Origin: JAGTVB01 sp049282355
GTDB taxonomy: Bacteria; Pseudomonadota; Gammaproteobacteria; HK1
Reading direction: 5' to 3'
DNA length: 64,000 nucleotides
Assembly (NCBI GenBank): GCA_049282355.1
Contig: JBAPTW010000108.1
Location: 62,001-126,000, forward strand
Part shown: positions 44,732-52,298 of the stretch, piece after piece
How positions within the stretch are numbered: position 1 is the stretch's first letter
Layout of the letters: every line of letters starts with the position of its first letter
Notes under the pieces: generated by a model
What the model saw: the letters and a program-made list of their open reading frames with translations, nothing else
What the model was told of the DNA's origin: nothing
Database searches by the model: none
Position numbers and translations under genes: made by a program

Positions 44732-44787
44732 TTGTCATAGATCTTTCATATCTATGTAATCTCGCTTTCACCTACTCTGCCTATAAT
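44732..44787 (+). promoter_or_regulatory. Tandem Pho box and -10 of the porin gene
   Basis: Four half-sites with exact 11-bp period: TTGTCAT (44732), CTTTCAT (44743), ATGTAAT (44754), CTTTCAC (44765). After 10 bp comes a perfect -10, TATAAT (44782-44787). This is the strongest PhoB-dependent promoter in the window. Confidence 0.82.
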
Positions 44788-44938
44788 CCCCCTATCTGTT
44801 GCCAAACGACAACAGCTGACACATTTTGTAGCTTTCTTCACGAGTAGCGTTGCATGCAGGTTTGACTGCAATGCCGGAGCGGCGTCATCGCCGTATCACT
44901 CGTTATGTTTTCGTACGAAATTTGGAAGGACCACTGGC

Positions 44939-46174
44939 ATGAAATGTACCGCAAAGGATCTACTCCTACGCTCCCTTATTCTAGGCTGTGGGGCAGCCGC
45001 CTGTGCCCCATCATCGGTAACGGCTGCCGAAGGCGATACCGGGCTCATTCTGAGCACCAAGGGTGGCCTCAAAGTCGAGTCCGCCGACGGCGATTTCGAG
45101 GGTCAACTGGGCGGGCGCCTTATGTTGGACTACGCGTATTATGACGACGACAATATTAAGCTCGGCAGTGGTGCGGAAATTCGCCGAGCACGCCTCTTTG
45201 CAGCAGGAAAACTATGGAAGGTTTGGAAATTCAAATTCGAAACCGATTTCGCCGGTAATGAGGTCGATATCAAAGACGCTTATATCCAGTACGATGGCTT
45301 CAAACCACTTTCCATCAAGGCGGGCAATTTCAAAGAGCCCTTTAACATCGAAAATCTGACCAGCTCTCGATTTATCACCTTCATGGAACGAGCCTTACCG
45401 GTGGAAGCCTTTACGCCCGATCGCAATTTGGGACTGCAACTTCATACGCACGGCAACATCTGGCAAGCCGCTATTGGTCTTTTCGGTCAAGGAATCGACA
45501 GCCCCGGTACAGACGAAAGCCAAAGCTACGGTACCGCAGGCCGGGTGAGCGTCGCTCCTATCAACAGCGAAGGCAGAGTCTTGCATGTGGGCGGCGCTTT
45601 TGAATGGCGAACCGGTTACGAAGGCGATGAAGTGCGCTTCCGCGCTCGGCCGGAATCCCATGTGACCAATGTACGTTTGGTCGATACCGGCAACATTGAC
45701 AACGTCGACGATACACTAAAATTCAACGGCGAAGTCGCCGGGGTATTGGGCCCCTGGTCGCTGCAAGGTGAATATGTGCAAACCGATGTTAACCGCACAG
45801 ACGGTAGCGAGGACGTCGACTTTAGCGGATGGTACGTCTTCGGCAGTTGGTTTTTAACGGGTGAATCGCGTGTCTATGATGTCGAAGATGGCGCGTTTGA
45901 TCGCGTTAAGCCAAAGAGCGTATTAGGCAAAGGCGGTTACGGTGCCTGGGAGTTGGCAGCTCGCTACAGTAGCATTGACCTGGACGACAAAAACATCATT
46001 GGCGGCAAGGAAGATAACATCACCGTCGGCGTCAACTGGTATCCCACTTCCCATACGCGGCTGATGTTCAACTATATCTATGTCGATGCCGAAACGCCGC
46101 TGGTTGCGGGCACGGGGCCGAAAGTGGACGATAGTCCCAATATCTTCCAGGTCCGCGCCCAAGTCGATTTTTGA
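44939..46174 (+). CDS. OprP/OprO-type phosphate-selective porin
   Basis: 411 residues with an export signal (about 1-30). The barrel opens GGLKVESADGDFEGQLGGRLMLDYAYY, followed by RRARLFAAGKLWKVWKFKFETDFAGNEVDIKDAYIQYDG and KEPFNIENLTSSRFITFMERAL, the well-known OprP-family block. The C-terminus ends in phenylalanine (RAQVDF) as expected for an outer-membrane barrel. A GGAAGGA ribosome site is present. The Pho-box array upstream supports phosphate-starvation induction. Phosphate versus polyphosphate or pyrophosphate preference cannot be told. Confidence 0.93.
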   Translation: MKCTAKDLLLRSLILGCGAAACAPSSVTAAEGDTGLILSTKGGLKVESADGDFEGQLGGRLMLDYAYYDDDNIKLGSGAEIRRARLFAAGKLWKVWKFKFETDFAGNEVDIKDAYIQYDGFKPLSIKAGNFKEPFNIENLTSSRFITFMERALPVEAFTPDRNLGLQLHTHGNIWQAAIGLFGQGIDSPGTDESQSYGTAGRVSVAPINSEGRVLHVGGAFEWRTGYEGDEVRFRARPESHVTNVRLVDTGNIDNVDDTLKFNGEVAGVLGPWSLQGEYVQTDVNRTDGSEDVDFSGWYVFGSWFLTGESRVYDVEDGAFDRVKPKSVLGKGGYGAWELAARYSSIDLDDKNIIGGKEDNITVGVNWYPTSHTRLMFNYIYVDAETPLVAGTGPKVDDSPNIFQVRAQVDF

Positions 46175-46205
46175 TCACGCATTCTATCGTATTTAACCCG
46201 CACGA

Positions 46206-46241
46206 AACGTTATCCCACTGTTCGAACAGTGGGATAACGTT
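46206..46241. terminator. Perfect 36-bp palindrome after the porin gene
   Basis: The 36 bases from 46206 to 46241 equal their own reverse complement, centred on TTCGAA. Downstream there is no T-run, so it is not a textbook intrinsic terminator. It could end the porin transcript with help or be a protein-binding or recombination site. Confidence 0.55.
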
Positions 46242-46397
46242 ATGCCTAAATACTGCATATTTATTTGGTCAATATTTTTAAAAGCTGTAAAGCTGATCCG
46301 CCAACCCAGACAGCCGTTTAAATTCATCGAAACCGAAAGAATCCATAGTGGTGCGCAATAGCGGATCAAAAGGATCCGTGATAGTGCACCATGCACC

Positions 46398-46429
46398 AAA
46401 AAAGAACACCCCGCCTGATAGACGGGGTG
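46398..46429 (-). terminator. Intrinsic terminator reading leftwards, no obvious gene
   Basis: Minus strand: stem CACCCCG/CGGGGTG (46407-46413 with 46423-46429), loop 9, followed by TTCTTTTTT (46398-46406). No minus-strand gene ends nearby; the nearest minus-strand stop is at 47015. Confidence 0.65.
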
Positions 46430-46486
46430 AATGGCCCTAGACTGGTAGGAGGAAAGTAAATAGTACGCGATAATTATTAAATTCTC

Positions 46487-46684
46487 ATGAATCCTTCAAA
46501 AGAACCGAAACAAAAAAACGCTATCACAAGCGTCTCCGGAAAAACCCGTACGCTGCCTTCGGAAACCCCGGATTTTCGCCTGGACGCCGCTTTCATACAC
46601 TATTGTTGTTGCAAATATATCACACACGACTTGACGTCACTCTCTGTGGTCGCTGGTTGTGTCAACTCAAACACGGACTATTAG
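46487..46684 (+). CDS. Doubtful small open frame
   Basis: 65 codons starting MNPSKEPKQKNAITSV and containing HYCCCKYITHD. No ribosome site stands close by, and no family is recognised. Listed because the 535-bp region otherwise has no gene. Confidence 0.15.
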   Translation: MNPSKEPKQKNAITSVSGKTRTLPSETPDFRLDAAFIHYCCCKYITHDLTSLSVVAGCVNSNTDY

Positions 46685-46709
46685 AATAGACCTGATAGAT
46701 AAGGGAAAG

Positions 46710-46847
46710 ATGATGAACACCAGATTCGTTGACCTTCTGTTCGTGATTGCGGTCATGTTCCTCTTGGCGTTGAGCGGCATGTACGTCCTTGGCGTAGGCC
46801 TACCGCTTCTCGTGCGCGCTATCGGCCCAATGCTCGGTGCTGTCTAG
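46710..46847 (+). CDS. Small single-helix membrane protein
   Basis: 45 residues beginning MMNTRFVDLLFVIAVMFLLA, hydrophobic almost throughout and ending GPMLGAV. AAGGGA lies 9 bp upstream of the first ATG. It could be a small membrane regulator or toxin-like peptide; nothing more can be said. Confidence 0.45.
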   Translation: MMNTRFVDLLFVIAVMFLLALSGMYVLGVGLPLLVRAIGPMLGAV

Positions 46848-46872
46848 CTAGTAACACGCAGCGCCTTCCATA

Positions 46873-46960
46873 GAAGCTGTTTTAAAAACTGTAGTGTTGG
46901 CCTGAGCGGCGTTGCGCGGCGGCTCTCAATCCTTGTGTATGTTCGATCTGTGCAAACATA
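46873..46960 (+). repeat. MITE-like repeat, left half
   Basis: Begins GAAGCTGTTTTAAAAACTGT and continues GAGCGGCGTTGCGCGGCGGCTC and a decayed centre. The right end is absent. Confidence 0.75.
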
Positions 46961-47014
46961 TAGATAGATAGGGCTGGAGGAAGTGACAGATTGTGCAGAC
47001 ATCCTTGTAGCATC

Positions 47015-47809
47015 TCAGTAAGGCGGTCCCGACTGCGTAGCGCATAGCTCGCTCGCCAGCAGGCGGGCTATCTCGCGCCGACTCAACTTCGCCATTTCTT
47101 CGGCGCCAGTCTCTCGGTGCCCGTATAGAGCTCTCCCGAAGTGTAGGTAGGCAGTCCAGCGCGATCGCCCGAAAGCCCGCAAGCAGTGGGGAAGCAAGTG
47201 AGCATTCCCCACCCAGGCCATCCCTTGTGGTTCGAAACGAAGGGCCGTCGGAATCACCGGTACACCGGTTATCGCGGCAAGGCCAAAAATGCCCCGTCTG
47301 AACGGAAGAACCTCGCTGCCGATCGTGGTTGTCCCTTCTGGAAAATTCAACACCGACACTCCCTGCTGAAGCACACGCAATGACCTGCGCAGCACTCCCG
47401 CCCCACTCATCACGGAATCACGTTTGACGAACATAATCCCTAGATAACGCCCCACGCGGCCAATAAATGGCCATTGAGAAATCTCTCCCTTGGCGATGGG
47501 CAACAGCGGTTTCACGGTAGCGATAACCAGTGGATCCATATGGCTCACATGGTTGGCCACCAAGATAGCTGGATAATCCGGCGTTTGGCCCTCGACCACG
47601 ATGTGGATACCGTGATCTCTGCACAGTTGCCTTGCCAGCTCTTGAACGCGCAGCGCCTGTCGATCGCTTCCGGTGGCACCGGTGGCAGCCGACGCGCCGG
47701 CCATGGTGGCCATTTCCGTTGCCACCGTAACGCAACGGTACGTAAATAGACCCAAGCGCGCCGCAGCCCGCCACACGCTCTGATCAGAAAAGTCCGCCCT
47801 ATTTTTCAC
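47015..47809 (-). CDS. PlsC-like 1-acylglycerol-3-phosphate acyltransferase
   Basis: About 264 residues from GTG 47809. A longer frame to 48127 would overlap dgkA in another frame and has no acyltransferase-like sequence. The PlsC motifs are ANHVSHMDPLV (HxxxxD), GIMFVKRDS, NFPEGTTT and VPVIPTALRF. It transfers a second acyl chain to make phosphatidate. It follows dgkA on the same strand after 86 bp. The start is uncertain because a 19-bp tandem duplication sits on it. Confidence 0.8.
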   Translation of the reverse strand: MKNRADFSDQSVWRAAARLGLFTYRCVTVATEMATMAGASAATGATGSDRQALRVQELARQLCRDHGIHIVVEGQTPDYPAILVANHVSHMDPLVIATVKPLLPIAKGEISQWPFIGRVGRYLGIMFVKRDSVMSGAGVLRRSLRVLQQGVSVLNFPEGTTTIGSEVLPFRRGIFGLAAITGVPVIPTALRFEPQGMAWVGNAHLLPHCLRAFGRSRWTAYLHFGRALYGHRETGAEEMAKLSRREIARLLASELCATQSGPPY

Positions 47810-47846
47810 AAATTGCCATGCCCTTCGCAAATTGCCATGCCCTTCG
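47809..47846. repeat. 19-bp tandem duplication at the plsC-like start
   Basis: Two identical 19-bp units, 47809-47827 and 47828-47846. Each carries the GAAGGGCATGGC-type ribosome-site sequence of the plsC-like gene on the minus strand. Confidence 0.9.
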
Positions 47847-47895
47847 AAAGTGCAGGTCTTGCGCTCGGCCAAATAAATAATAACGCTTGAATGCC

Positions 47896-48315
47896 TCACG
47901 TGAGAGCCGGAATGACGACAATCACGAGCCATACCACGATCACGTTGATAATAGCGATGAATACCGCTGCCGATCCCATGTCCTTGGCGCGTCCGGAGAG
48001 CGGATGGGGATCGGAGCCGAGCCGGTCGATAGTGGCCTCGATAGCGGAATTGATGAGCTCCACCACCAAAACGAGCAGCAGGCAACCGACCAATAGCGCT
48101 TTTTCTACTGGCGTTTGACCCAGCCAAATACCGACAGGGGCAAGTATGGCAAACAGTGCCAGTTCCTGCCGAAAGGCTATTTCGGAAAGCGCAAAACCAA
48201 GTCCTGCAAGGGAATAAAAAAAGGCTTTAACGAAATGCCGAATGTTGTTCACTCCAAGTGCAGTTATTTTCAAAACAGACTTTAATGCGCGATTCATGAT
48301 TGCAGAAAGGCTCAT
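47896..48315 (-). CDS. dgkA: Diacylglycerol kinase
   Basis: 139 residues, small integral-membrane DgkA. Amphipathic N-terminus, then three helices, with the signature FRQELALF and VELINSAIEATIDRLG followed by LSGRAKDMGSAAVF. It phosphorylates diacylglycerol to phosphatidate. It is divergent from the PlcP-like gene, sharing a 109-bp spacer. That arrangement links production and re-use of diacylglycerol. Start 48315 or 48297. Confidence 0.95.
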   Translation of the reverse strand: MSLSAIMNRALKSVLKITALGVNNIRHFVKAFFYSLAGLGFALSEIAFRQELALFAILAPVGIWLGQTPVEKALLVGCLLLVLVVELINSAIEATIDRLGSDPHPLSGRAKDMGSAAVFIAIINVIVVWLVIVVIPALT

Positions 48316-48333
48316 CCGTCAGAATAACGCCTT

Positions 48334-48389
48334 CCTTCATATAAGCTTCATGAAATCTTCATACAACAATAAGAAAACTGGGGTATGTT
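48334..48389 (+). promoter_or_regulatory. Pho-box-like array and -10 before the PlcP-like gene
   Basis: Half-sites CCTTCAT (48334), GCTTCAT (48345) and TCTTCAT (48356) have an 11-bp period, with CAATAAG (48367) as a poor fourth. TATGTT (48384-48389) follows after 10 bp. The geometry is the same as at the porin gene. Confidence 0.65.
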
Positions 48390-48424
48390 CGCCGGCGGGG
48401 TGAAACCGATGGGAGGATGATTAT

Positions 48425-49237
48425 ATGCAGCCGCTTCAGTATCGGGCAATCTTTTTGTCCGACATTCACTTAGGGACTCGTGGCGCGCAAGGGGAGTTCT
48501 TGCTCGATTTCCTCACCCATACGAGCTCGAGGTATCTGTATTTAGTAGGCGACATCCTTGACCTTTGGAAAATGAAAAATGGCTGGTATTGGCCGCGGGT
48601 CAATAATGATATCGTGCGCCTAGTTTTCGACAAGGCACAGAACGGCACCCGCGTCATCTATGTGCCCGGTAATCACGATGACTTATTGCGCGATCTCGCG
48701 GGCAGCGAGTTCAACGGTATTTTCATCCAACAGGAGGCACTTCATGAAACCGCAGACGGCAAGAAAATGCTCGTGCTCCACGGGGATGAATTTGACAGCA
48801 TCGTAAAGCATAATCGCTGGCTCGCGATCATCGGCAGTGGCGCTTATGAAATGCTCCTGGTGGCCAATCGCTGGTTCAACTCACTTCGGCGCCGATGGGG
48901 TTTTTCTTATTGGTCGCTGTCGGCATACGTGAAACACCGCGTCAAGAACGCCGTGCAGTTCATCAGCAGCTTTGAGCGGGTTGTCACGCTCGAGGCGACC
49001 CGGCGCAAGGTCGACGGTTTAATCTGTGGCCACATCCATAGAGCAACAGTGGAAAAGGTTGGCGAAGTGCTTTATGCCAATTCCGGCGACTGGGTGGAAA
49101 GCTGTACCGCGCTGGTGGAAGACGATGCCGGCAATTTGCAGATTTTGCGATGGGTGGACGAAAGTGCACACCTTCTCGACCAACGGGACGTTTACGAAAC
49201 CAGCCGTCGCCGGGCGAACCTAGTACGCGCAGACTAG
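48425..49237 (+). CDS. PlcP/LpxH-like calcineurin-type phosphoesterase
   Basis: 270 residues. Metallophosphoesterase motifs are FLSDIHLGTRG, GDILDLW, VPGNHDD, LHGDEFDS and GHIHRA, with dinuclear metal site. Automatic annotation would call it UDP-2,3-diacylglucosamine diphosphatase. However, it is longer than LpxH and resembles PlcP enzymes, which strip head groups from phospholipids under phosphate starvation. The Pho-box-like array upstream, neighbouring dgkA/plsC-like and glycosyltransferase genes favour PlcP. GGAGG ribosome site. Confidence 0.8.
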   Translation: MQPLQYRAIFLSDIHLGTRGAQGEFLLDFLTHTSSRYLYLVGDILDLWKMKNGWYWPRVNNDIVRLVFDKAQNGTRVIYVPGNHDDLLRDLAGSEFNGIFIQQEALHETADGKKMLVLHGDEFDSIVKHNRWLAIIGSGAYEMLLVANRWFNSLRRRWGFSYWSLSAYVKHRVKNAVQFISSFERVVTLEATRRKVDGLICGHIHRATVEKVGEVLYANSGDWVESCTALVEDDAGNLQILRWVDESAHLLDQRDVYETSRRRANLVRAD

Positions 49238-49245
49238 CGGCAATG

Positions 49246-49292
49246 GACGCTATTTTAACTATGACATGGCGCAGTAGTCTTTAGAACAGCTG
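49246..49292 (-). repeat. MITE-like repeat, minimal copy
   Basis: GACGCTATTTTAACTATGAC followed by GGCGCAGTAGTCTTTAGAACAGC: both ends with almost no interior. Confidence 0.55.
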
Positions 49293-49366
49293 CTTAGGCT
49301 TTTTGCCTACCCCAAAGGCCGACCAGCGAAAACGCAAAGCACCCAGCGAATCGCGGATGACCCCAG

Positions 49367-50095
49367 ATGAACTTGAAGGACATCTCTGTCATCGTTCCGA
49401 CCCGCAACGAGGCCCACAACATCGGGACATTCCTTCACTCGCTGCCTGACGAAGTGAACCTGGTGGTGGTGGATGCAAGCGACGACACTACACCGGAAAT
49501 AATCCGCCGGCTTCGCCCGCGTCGCACTGTCGTGCTCCGCGATCCAAGCACCATCACCCGCGCGCGGCAGCTCGGAGCGGGCTTTTCCACGACCGCCTGG
49601 CTAGTGTTCGCCGATGCCGATGTCTCATTTCATTCCGAATACTTTCGGCGCTTGTGCCGCCACGGTGCTTGGGACGCTGTTTATGGTCCGAAGCAATCGC
49701 ACCACGAGTTCACCCGTTACTACCGATGGTGTGCCTATGGGCAACACCTTTCTGACCGGTTGGGCGTGCCGGCGGCCACTGGCTCCAATCTCGCCGTGCG
49801 CCGCAATGCCCTGAATGCCGTGGGTGGATTCGATCCAGAGCTCGTCTGTAATGAGGATTCGGAGCTCATCTGGCGGGTTAAACGCGCCGGATTTGCGGTG
49901 AGCTACGATCCGAGCTTAATCGTGTATGCCCACGACCACCGCCGTCTTTACCGAGGCTTATGGCGAAAGTCCATCCATTCGATAGTCCGCTGCGCCCTGC
50001 TTTTCTGCAATGCAATGCCGTCCCGCTGGCGCGGCAGCGATTGGGGCTATTGGTCGTCTCCCGAAAAGCGTCCCCTCGGGCCATCGCACCGCTAG
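49367..50095 (+). CDS. GT2-family glycosyltransferase
   Basis: 242 residues, GT-A fold. VIVPTRNEAHNIGTFLHSLP at the N-terminus, the DxD motif in VFADADVSFH (about 84-93), and AVGGFDPELVCNEDSELIWRVKRAGF near 160-190. No clear membrane helix. It follows the PlcP-like gene after 129 bp on the same strand. It may glycosylate diacylglycerol or another lipid; the acceptor is unknown. Confidence 0.82.
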   Translation: MNLKDISVIVPTRNEAHNIGTFLHSLPDEVNLVVVDASDDTTPEIIRRLRPRRTVVLRDPSTITRARQLGAGFSTTAWLVFADADVSFHSEYFRRLCRHGAWDAVYGPKQSHHEFTRYYRWCAYGQHLSDRLGVPAATGSNLAVRRNALNAVGGFDPELVCNEDSELIWRVKRAGFAVSYDPSLIVYAHDHRRLYRGLWRKSIHSIVRCALLFCNAMPSRWRGSDWGYWSSPEKRPLGPSHR

Positions 50096-50203
50096 GGCGC
50101 TTTCCTATAGCCTATTTCCCACTCCATCAGTATTGTCGAAATCCACGCTAGCCTCTCCCCTCGCCCTTCTGTATCCTAGACAAAAGTCTCGGAGTGGTCG
50201 GTT

Positions 50204-50482
50204 TTGGCCGATATCGATATTCGGCACAAGCACGCCCTGCGTCCCGCGGAGACTCGCGCGCTAGCTGAGAATATCGCGGCGAGGGTAAATGAGAGCTTCC
50301 CTATCGATTATTACTGGAAAGGGGAGTCCCTGCACTTTAAACGCATTGGTGTCAGCGGACGCATCGATCTCGAGGAATCGGAGGTACGGGTCCAGGTTCA
50401 GCTGGGGTGGCTGTTGCTCCCCATGAGGCAACGCGTCGAGGACCAAATCCGCGGTTACTTGTCCGAAATGCTGGACGCGTAA
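50204..50482 (+). CDS. Polyhydroxyalkanoic acid system family protein
   Basis: 92 residues from TTG 50204 with a GGAG site. Sequence RHKHALRPAETRALAENIAARVNESFPIDYYWKGESLHFKRIGVSGRI matches the PHA_gran_rgn family found beside polyester-granule genes. Small and soluble, role poorly defined. A phasin-like gene lies at 58.7 kb, but no PHA synthase is in the window. Confidence 0.75.
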   Translation: MADIDIRHKHALRPAETRALAENIAARVNESFPIDYYWKGESLHFKRIGVSGRIDLEESEVRVQVQLGWLLLPMRQRVEDQIRGYLSEMLDA

Positions 50483-50505
50483 CGTTTAATAAGCGCGGGG
50501 CTCCC

Positions 50506-50576
50506 AAAAAAAAAGAGCGGCTCCCCCTAGGTAGGGCAGACGGCTTTGCATAACACTGTGAATAAAGCCGCCTGCT
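50506..50576 (-). terminator. Probable terminator region of the pst-phoU operon
   Basis: Minus strand: imperfect hairpin GCAGGCGGCTTT/AAAGCCGTCTGC (50564-50575 with 50536-50547) just past the phoU stop. It is followed 20 bp on by a short GAGCCGCTC hairpin and nine T (50506-50514). Confidence 0.5.
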
Positions 50577-51293
50577 TCATACCGAGGTGACCTCGACATC
50601 CATCACCTCCTTGCCCTCAATGCTGCGGATGCCCTTTCCCTTTACATAGTAGACCACGTATTCGGCAATGTTCTTGGCATGATCTCCCATCCGCTCCAGG
50701 GCCTTGAGAATAAACACCGCATTGATGGCGTGCCCCATATTGCGCGGATCTTCCATGACGTAGGTGGAAAGATGCCGGATGGCGGCGCCGAACGCCTCAT
50801 CCAGGTCGACATCCCGGCGAGCCACCTCCAGAGCCTTATCGGGGTCCATCCTCGCCATCGAATCCAGGGCGCCCGTGAGTAGCCGTAAGGCGAGCTCTGC
50901 CATCGCCGGCACGTCCCGCAGTAGACCGTGATTGGGCGCACTGCTATCGCCACCGTAAATACGCAGCACCATTTGCGCAATCTTCGCCGCTTCGTCACCG
51001 ATGCGTTCCAGATCAGTAACGGCTTTTTCCAAAGCGACGATGAATCTCAGATCGGAACCCATGGGCTGCCGACGGGCGAGCAGATTAACCGACGCCTCAT
51101 CGACTTGCACGTTGTAACGGTTGACCAGTTGGTCCCGCTCGGCGATACGCCGTGCAGCATCCAGGTCCTCGTCATCCAAGGCCTTGACGGCAGCCTCGAT
51201 CTGCTCCTGAACCAATCCGCCCATCTTGAGCACCAGGCTCTGAAGATCATTGAGCTCCTCGTCAAACCGCTTTACAGTGTGCTGTTCCACCAT
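50577..51293 (-). CDS. phoU: Phosphate-specific transport system regulator PhoU
   Basis: 238 residues, two three-helix PhoU repeats: RFDEELNDLQSLVLKMGGLVQEQIEAAVKAL (about 10-40) and LRLLTGALDSMARMDPDKALEV (about 135-156). The E/DxxxD metal-binding signature is present (ERIGDEAAKIAQ, ERMGDHAKNIAEYVVY). It represses the Pho response when phosphate is ample by acting on PhoR and PstB. Last gene of pstSCAB-phoU. Confidence 0.97.
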   Translation of the reverse strand: MVEQHTVKRFDEELNDLQSLVLKMGGLVQEQIEAAVKALDDEDLDAARRIAERDQLVNRYNVQVDEASVNLLARRQPMGSDLRFIVALEKAVTDLERIGDEAAKIAQMVLRIYGGDSSAPNHGLLRDVPAMAELALRLLTGALDSMARMDPDKALEVARRDVDLDEAFGAAIRHLSTYVMEDPRNMGHAINAVFILKALERMGDHAKNIAEYVVYYVKGKGIRSIEGKEVMDVEVTSV

Positions 51294-51355
51294 TGCAAGA
51301 CCCTCTGTAGACGAGCACCCATCGGATGCAAAAATTTCCCGGCGGATTTAACCCA

Positions 51356-52243
51356 TTAGCCGAAACGGCCGGTGATGTAATCTTCGGTGAGCTTGTGCTT
51401 GGGGTTGGTGAAGATATCGGAGGTCTCGCCGACTTCCACCAGGTTGCCCAGATGGAAATAGGCCGTACGCTGGGAAACGCGAGCTGCCTGCTGCATCGAG
51501 TGGGTGACGATACAAATGGTGTAGTTGGTACGCAGCTCGTCCATCAACTCCTCGATCTTAGCGGTGGCAATGGGGTCCAGCGCGGAGCAGGGTTCGTCCA
51601 TCAAGATGACCTCCGGGCTCACGGCAATAGCGCGCGCGATGCAAAGTCGCTGTTGTTGTCCACCGGAGAGTCCGGTCCCCGGTTGGTCCATGCGATCCTT
51701 CACTTCTTCCCATAAACCCGCCTTCTCCAGGCTCAATTGCACCAGCTCATCGAGCTCTGCTCGATTCTTCGTGAGTCCGTGGATACGGGGACCGTAGGCA
51801 GCATTGTCGTAGATGGACTTGGGGAAAGGGTTCGGCTTTTGAAACACCATCCCCACTCGCGCTCGAAGCTGCACCACATCGAGCTTCTGGTTATAGATGT
51901 TCTCGCCGTCAAGGCGAATCTCCCCGGTGACCCGACAGCTATCGATGGTATCGTTCATGCGATTCAGACAACGCAAGAACGTTGACTTGCCGCAGCCCGA
52001 AGGGCCGATCATGGCGACGATCTCATTCGCACCGACATCAAGGCTCACATTCCTGATCGCATGCTTGTCGCCGTAGTAGACATTGACGTTGCGCGACACC
52101 ATCTTCGGATTCTCCACGCTCACCTTGCCTACCGTGCCGGCGAACTCTCTTTCTTGGAAAGAGGGCGCGGATGTTTTCATTTTGATCGTTGTCGCAGGGG
52201 CTTGCGCGGCAACCCTTTGTTGTTGCATTGCGCTGATGTTCAT
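51356..52243 (-). CDS. pstB: Phosphate ABC transporter ATP-binding protein
   Basis: 295 residues, about 35 longer than most PstB because of an N-terminal tail (MNISAMQQQRVAAQAPATT). Walker A GPSGCGKST, Q-loop, signature LSGGQQQRLCIARA, Walker B VILMDEPCSALDP, and THSMQQA switch. PstB-specific RVGMVFQKPNPFPKSIYDN is clear. Energises PstCA import. Confidence 0.97.
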   Translation of the reverse strand: MNISAMQQQRVAAQAPATTIKMKTSAPSFQEREFAGTVGKVSVENPKMVSRNVNVYYGDKHAIRNVSLDVGANEIVAMIGPSGCGKSTFLRCLNRMNDTIDSCRVTGEIRLDGENIYNQKLDVVQLRARVGMVFQKPNPFPKSIYDNAAYGPRIHGLTKNRAELDELVQLSLEKAGLWEEVKDRMDQPGTGLSGGQQQRLCIARAIAVSPEVILMDEPCSALDPIATAKIEELMDELRTNYTICIVTHSMQQAARVSQRTAYFHLGNLVEVGETSDIFTNPKHKLTEDYITGRFG

Positions 52244-52298
52244 TACTTCACCTGTTCGCTTGTCTCGCCCTCATGGCACTTGTGGAGGCAGTCGTCCC

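Noticed and set aside
47810..48127. N-terminal extension of the PlsC-like frame
   Set aside because: It overlaps dgkA in another frame and has arginine/histidine-rich shadow composition without acyltransferase features.
48425..49237. lpxH as a firm assignment
   Set aside because: Motifs fit the superfamily, but length, Pho-box-like promoter and neighbours favour a PlcP-type role; the symbol is left empty.
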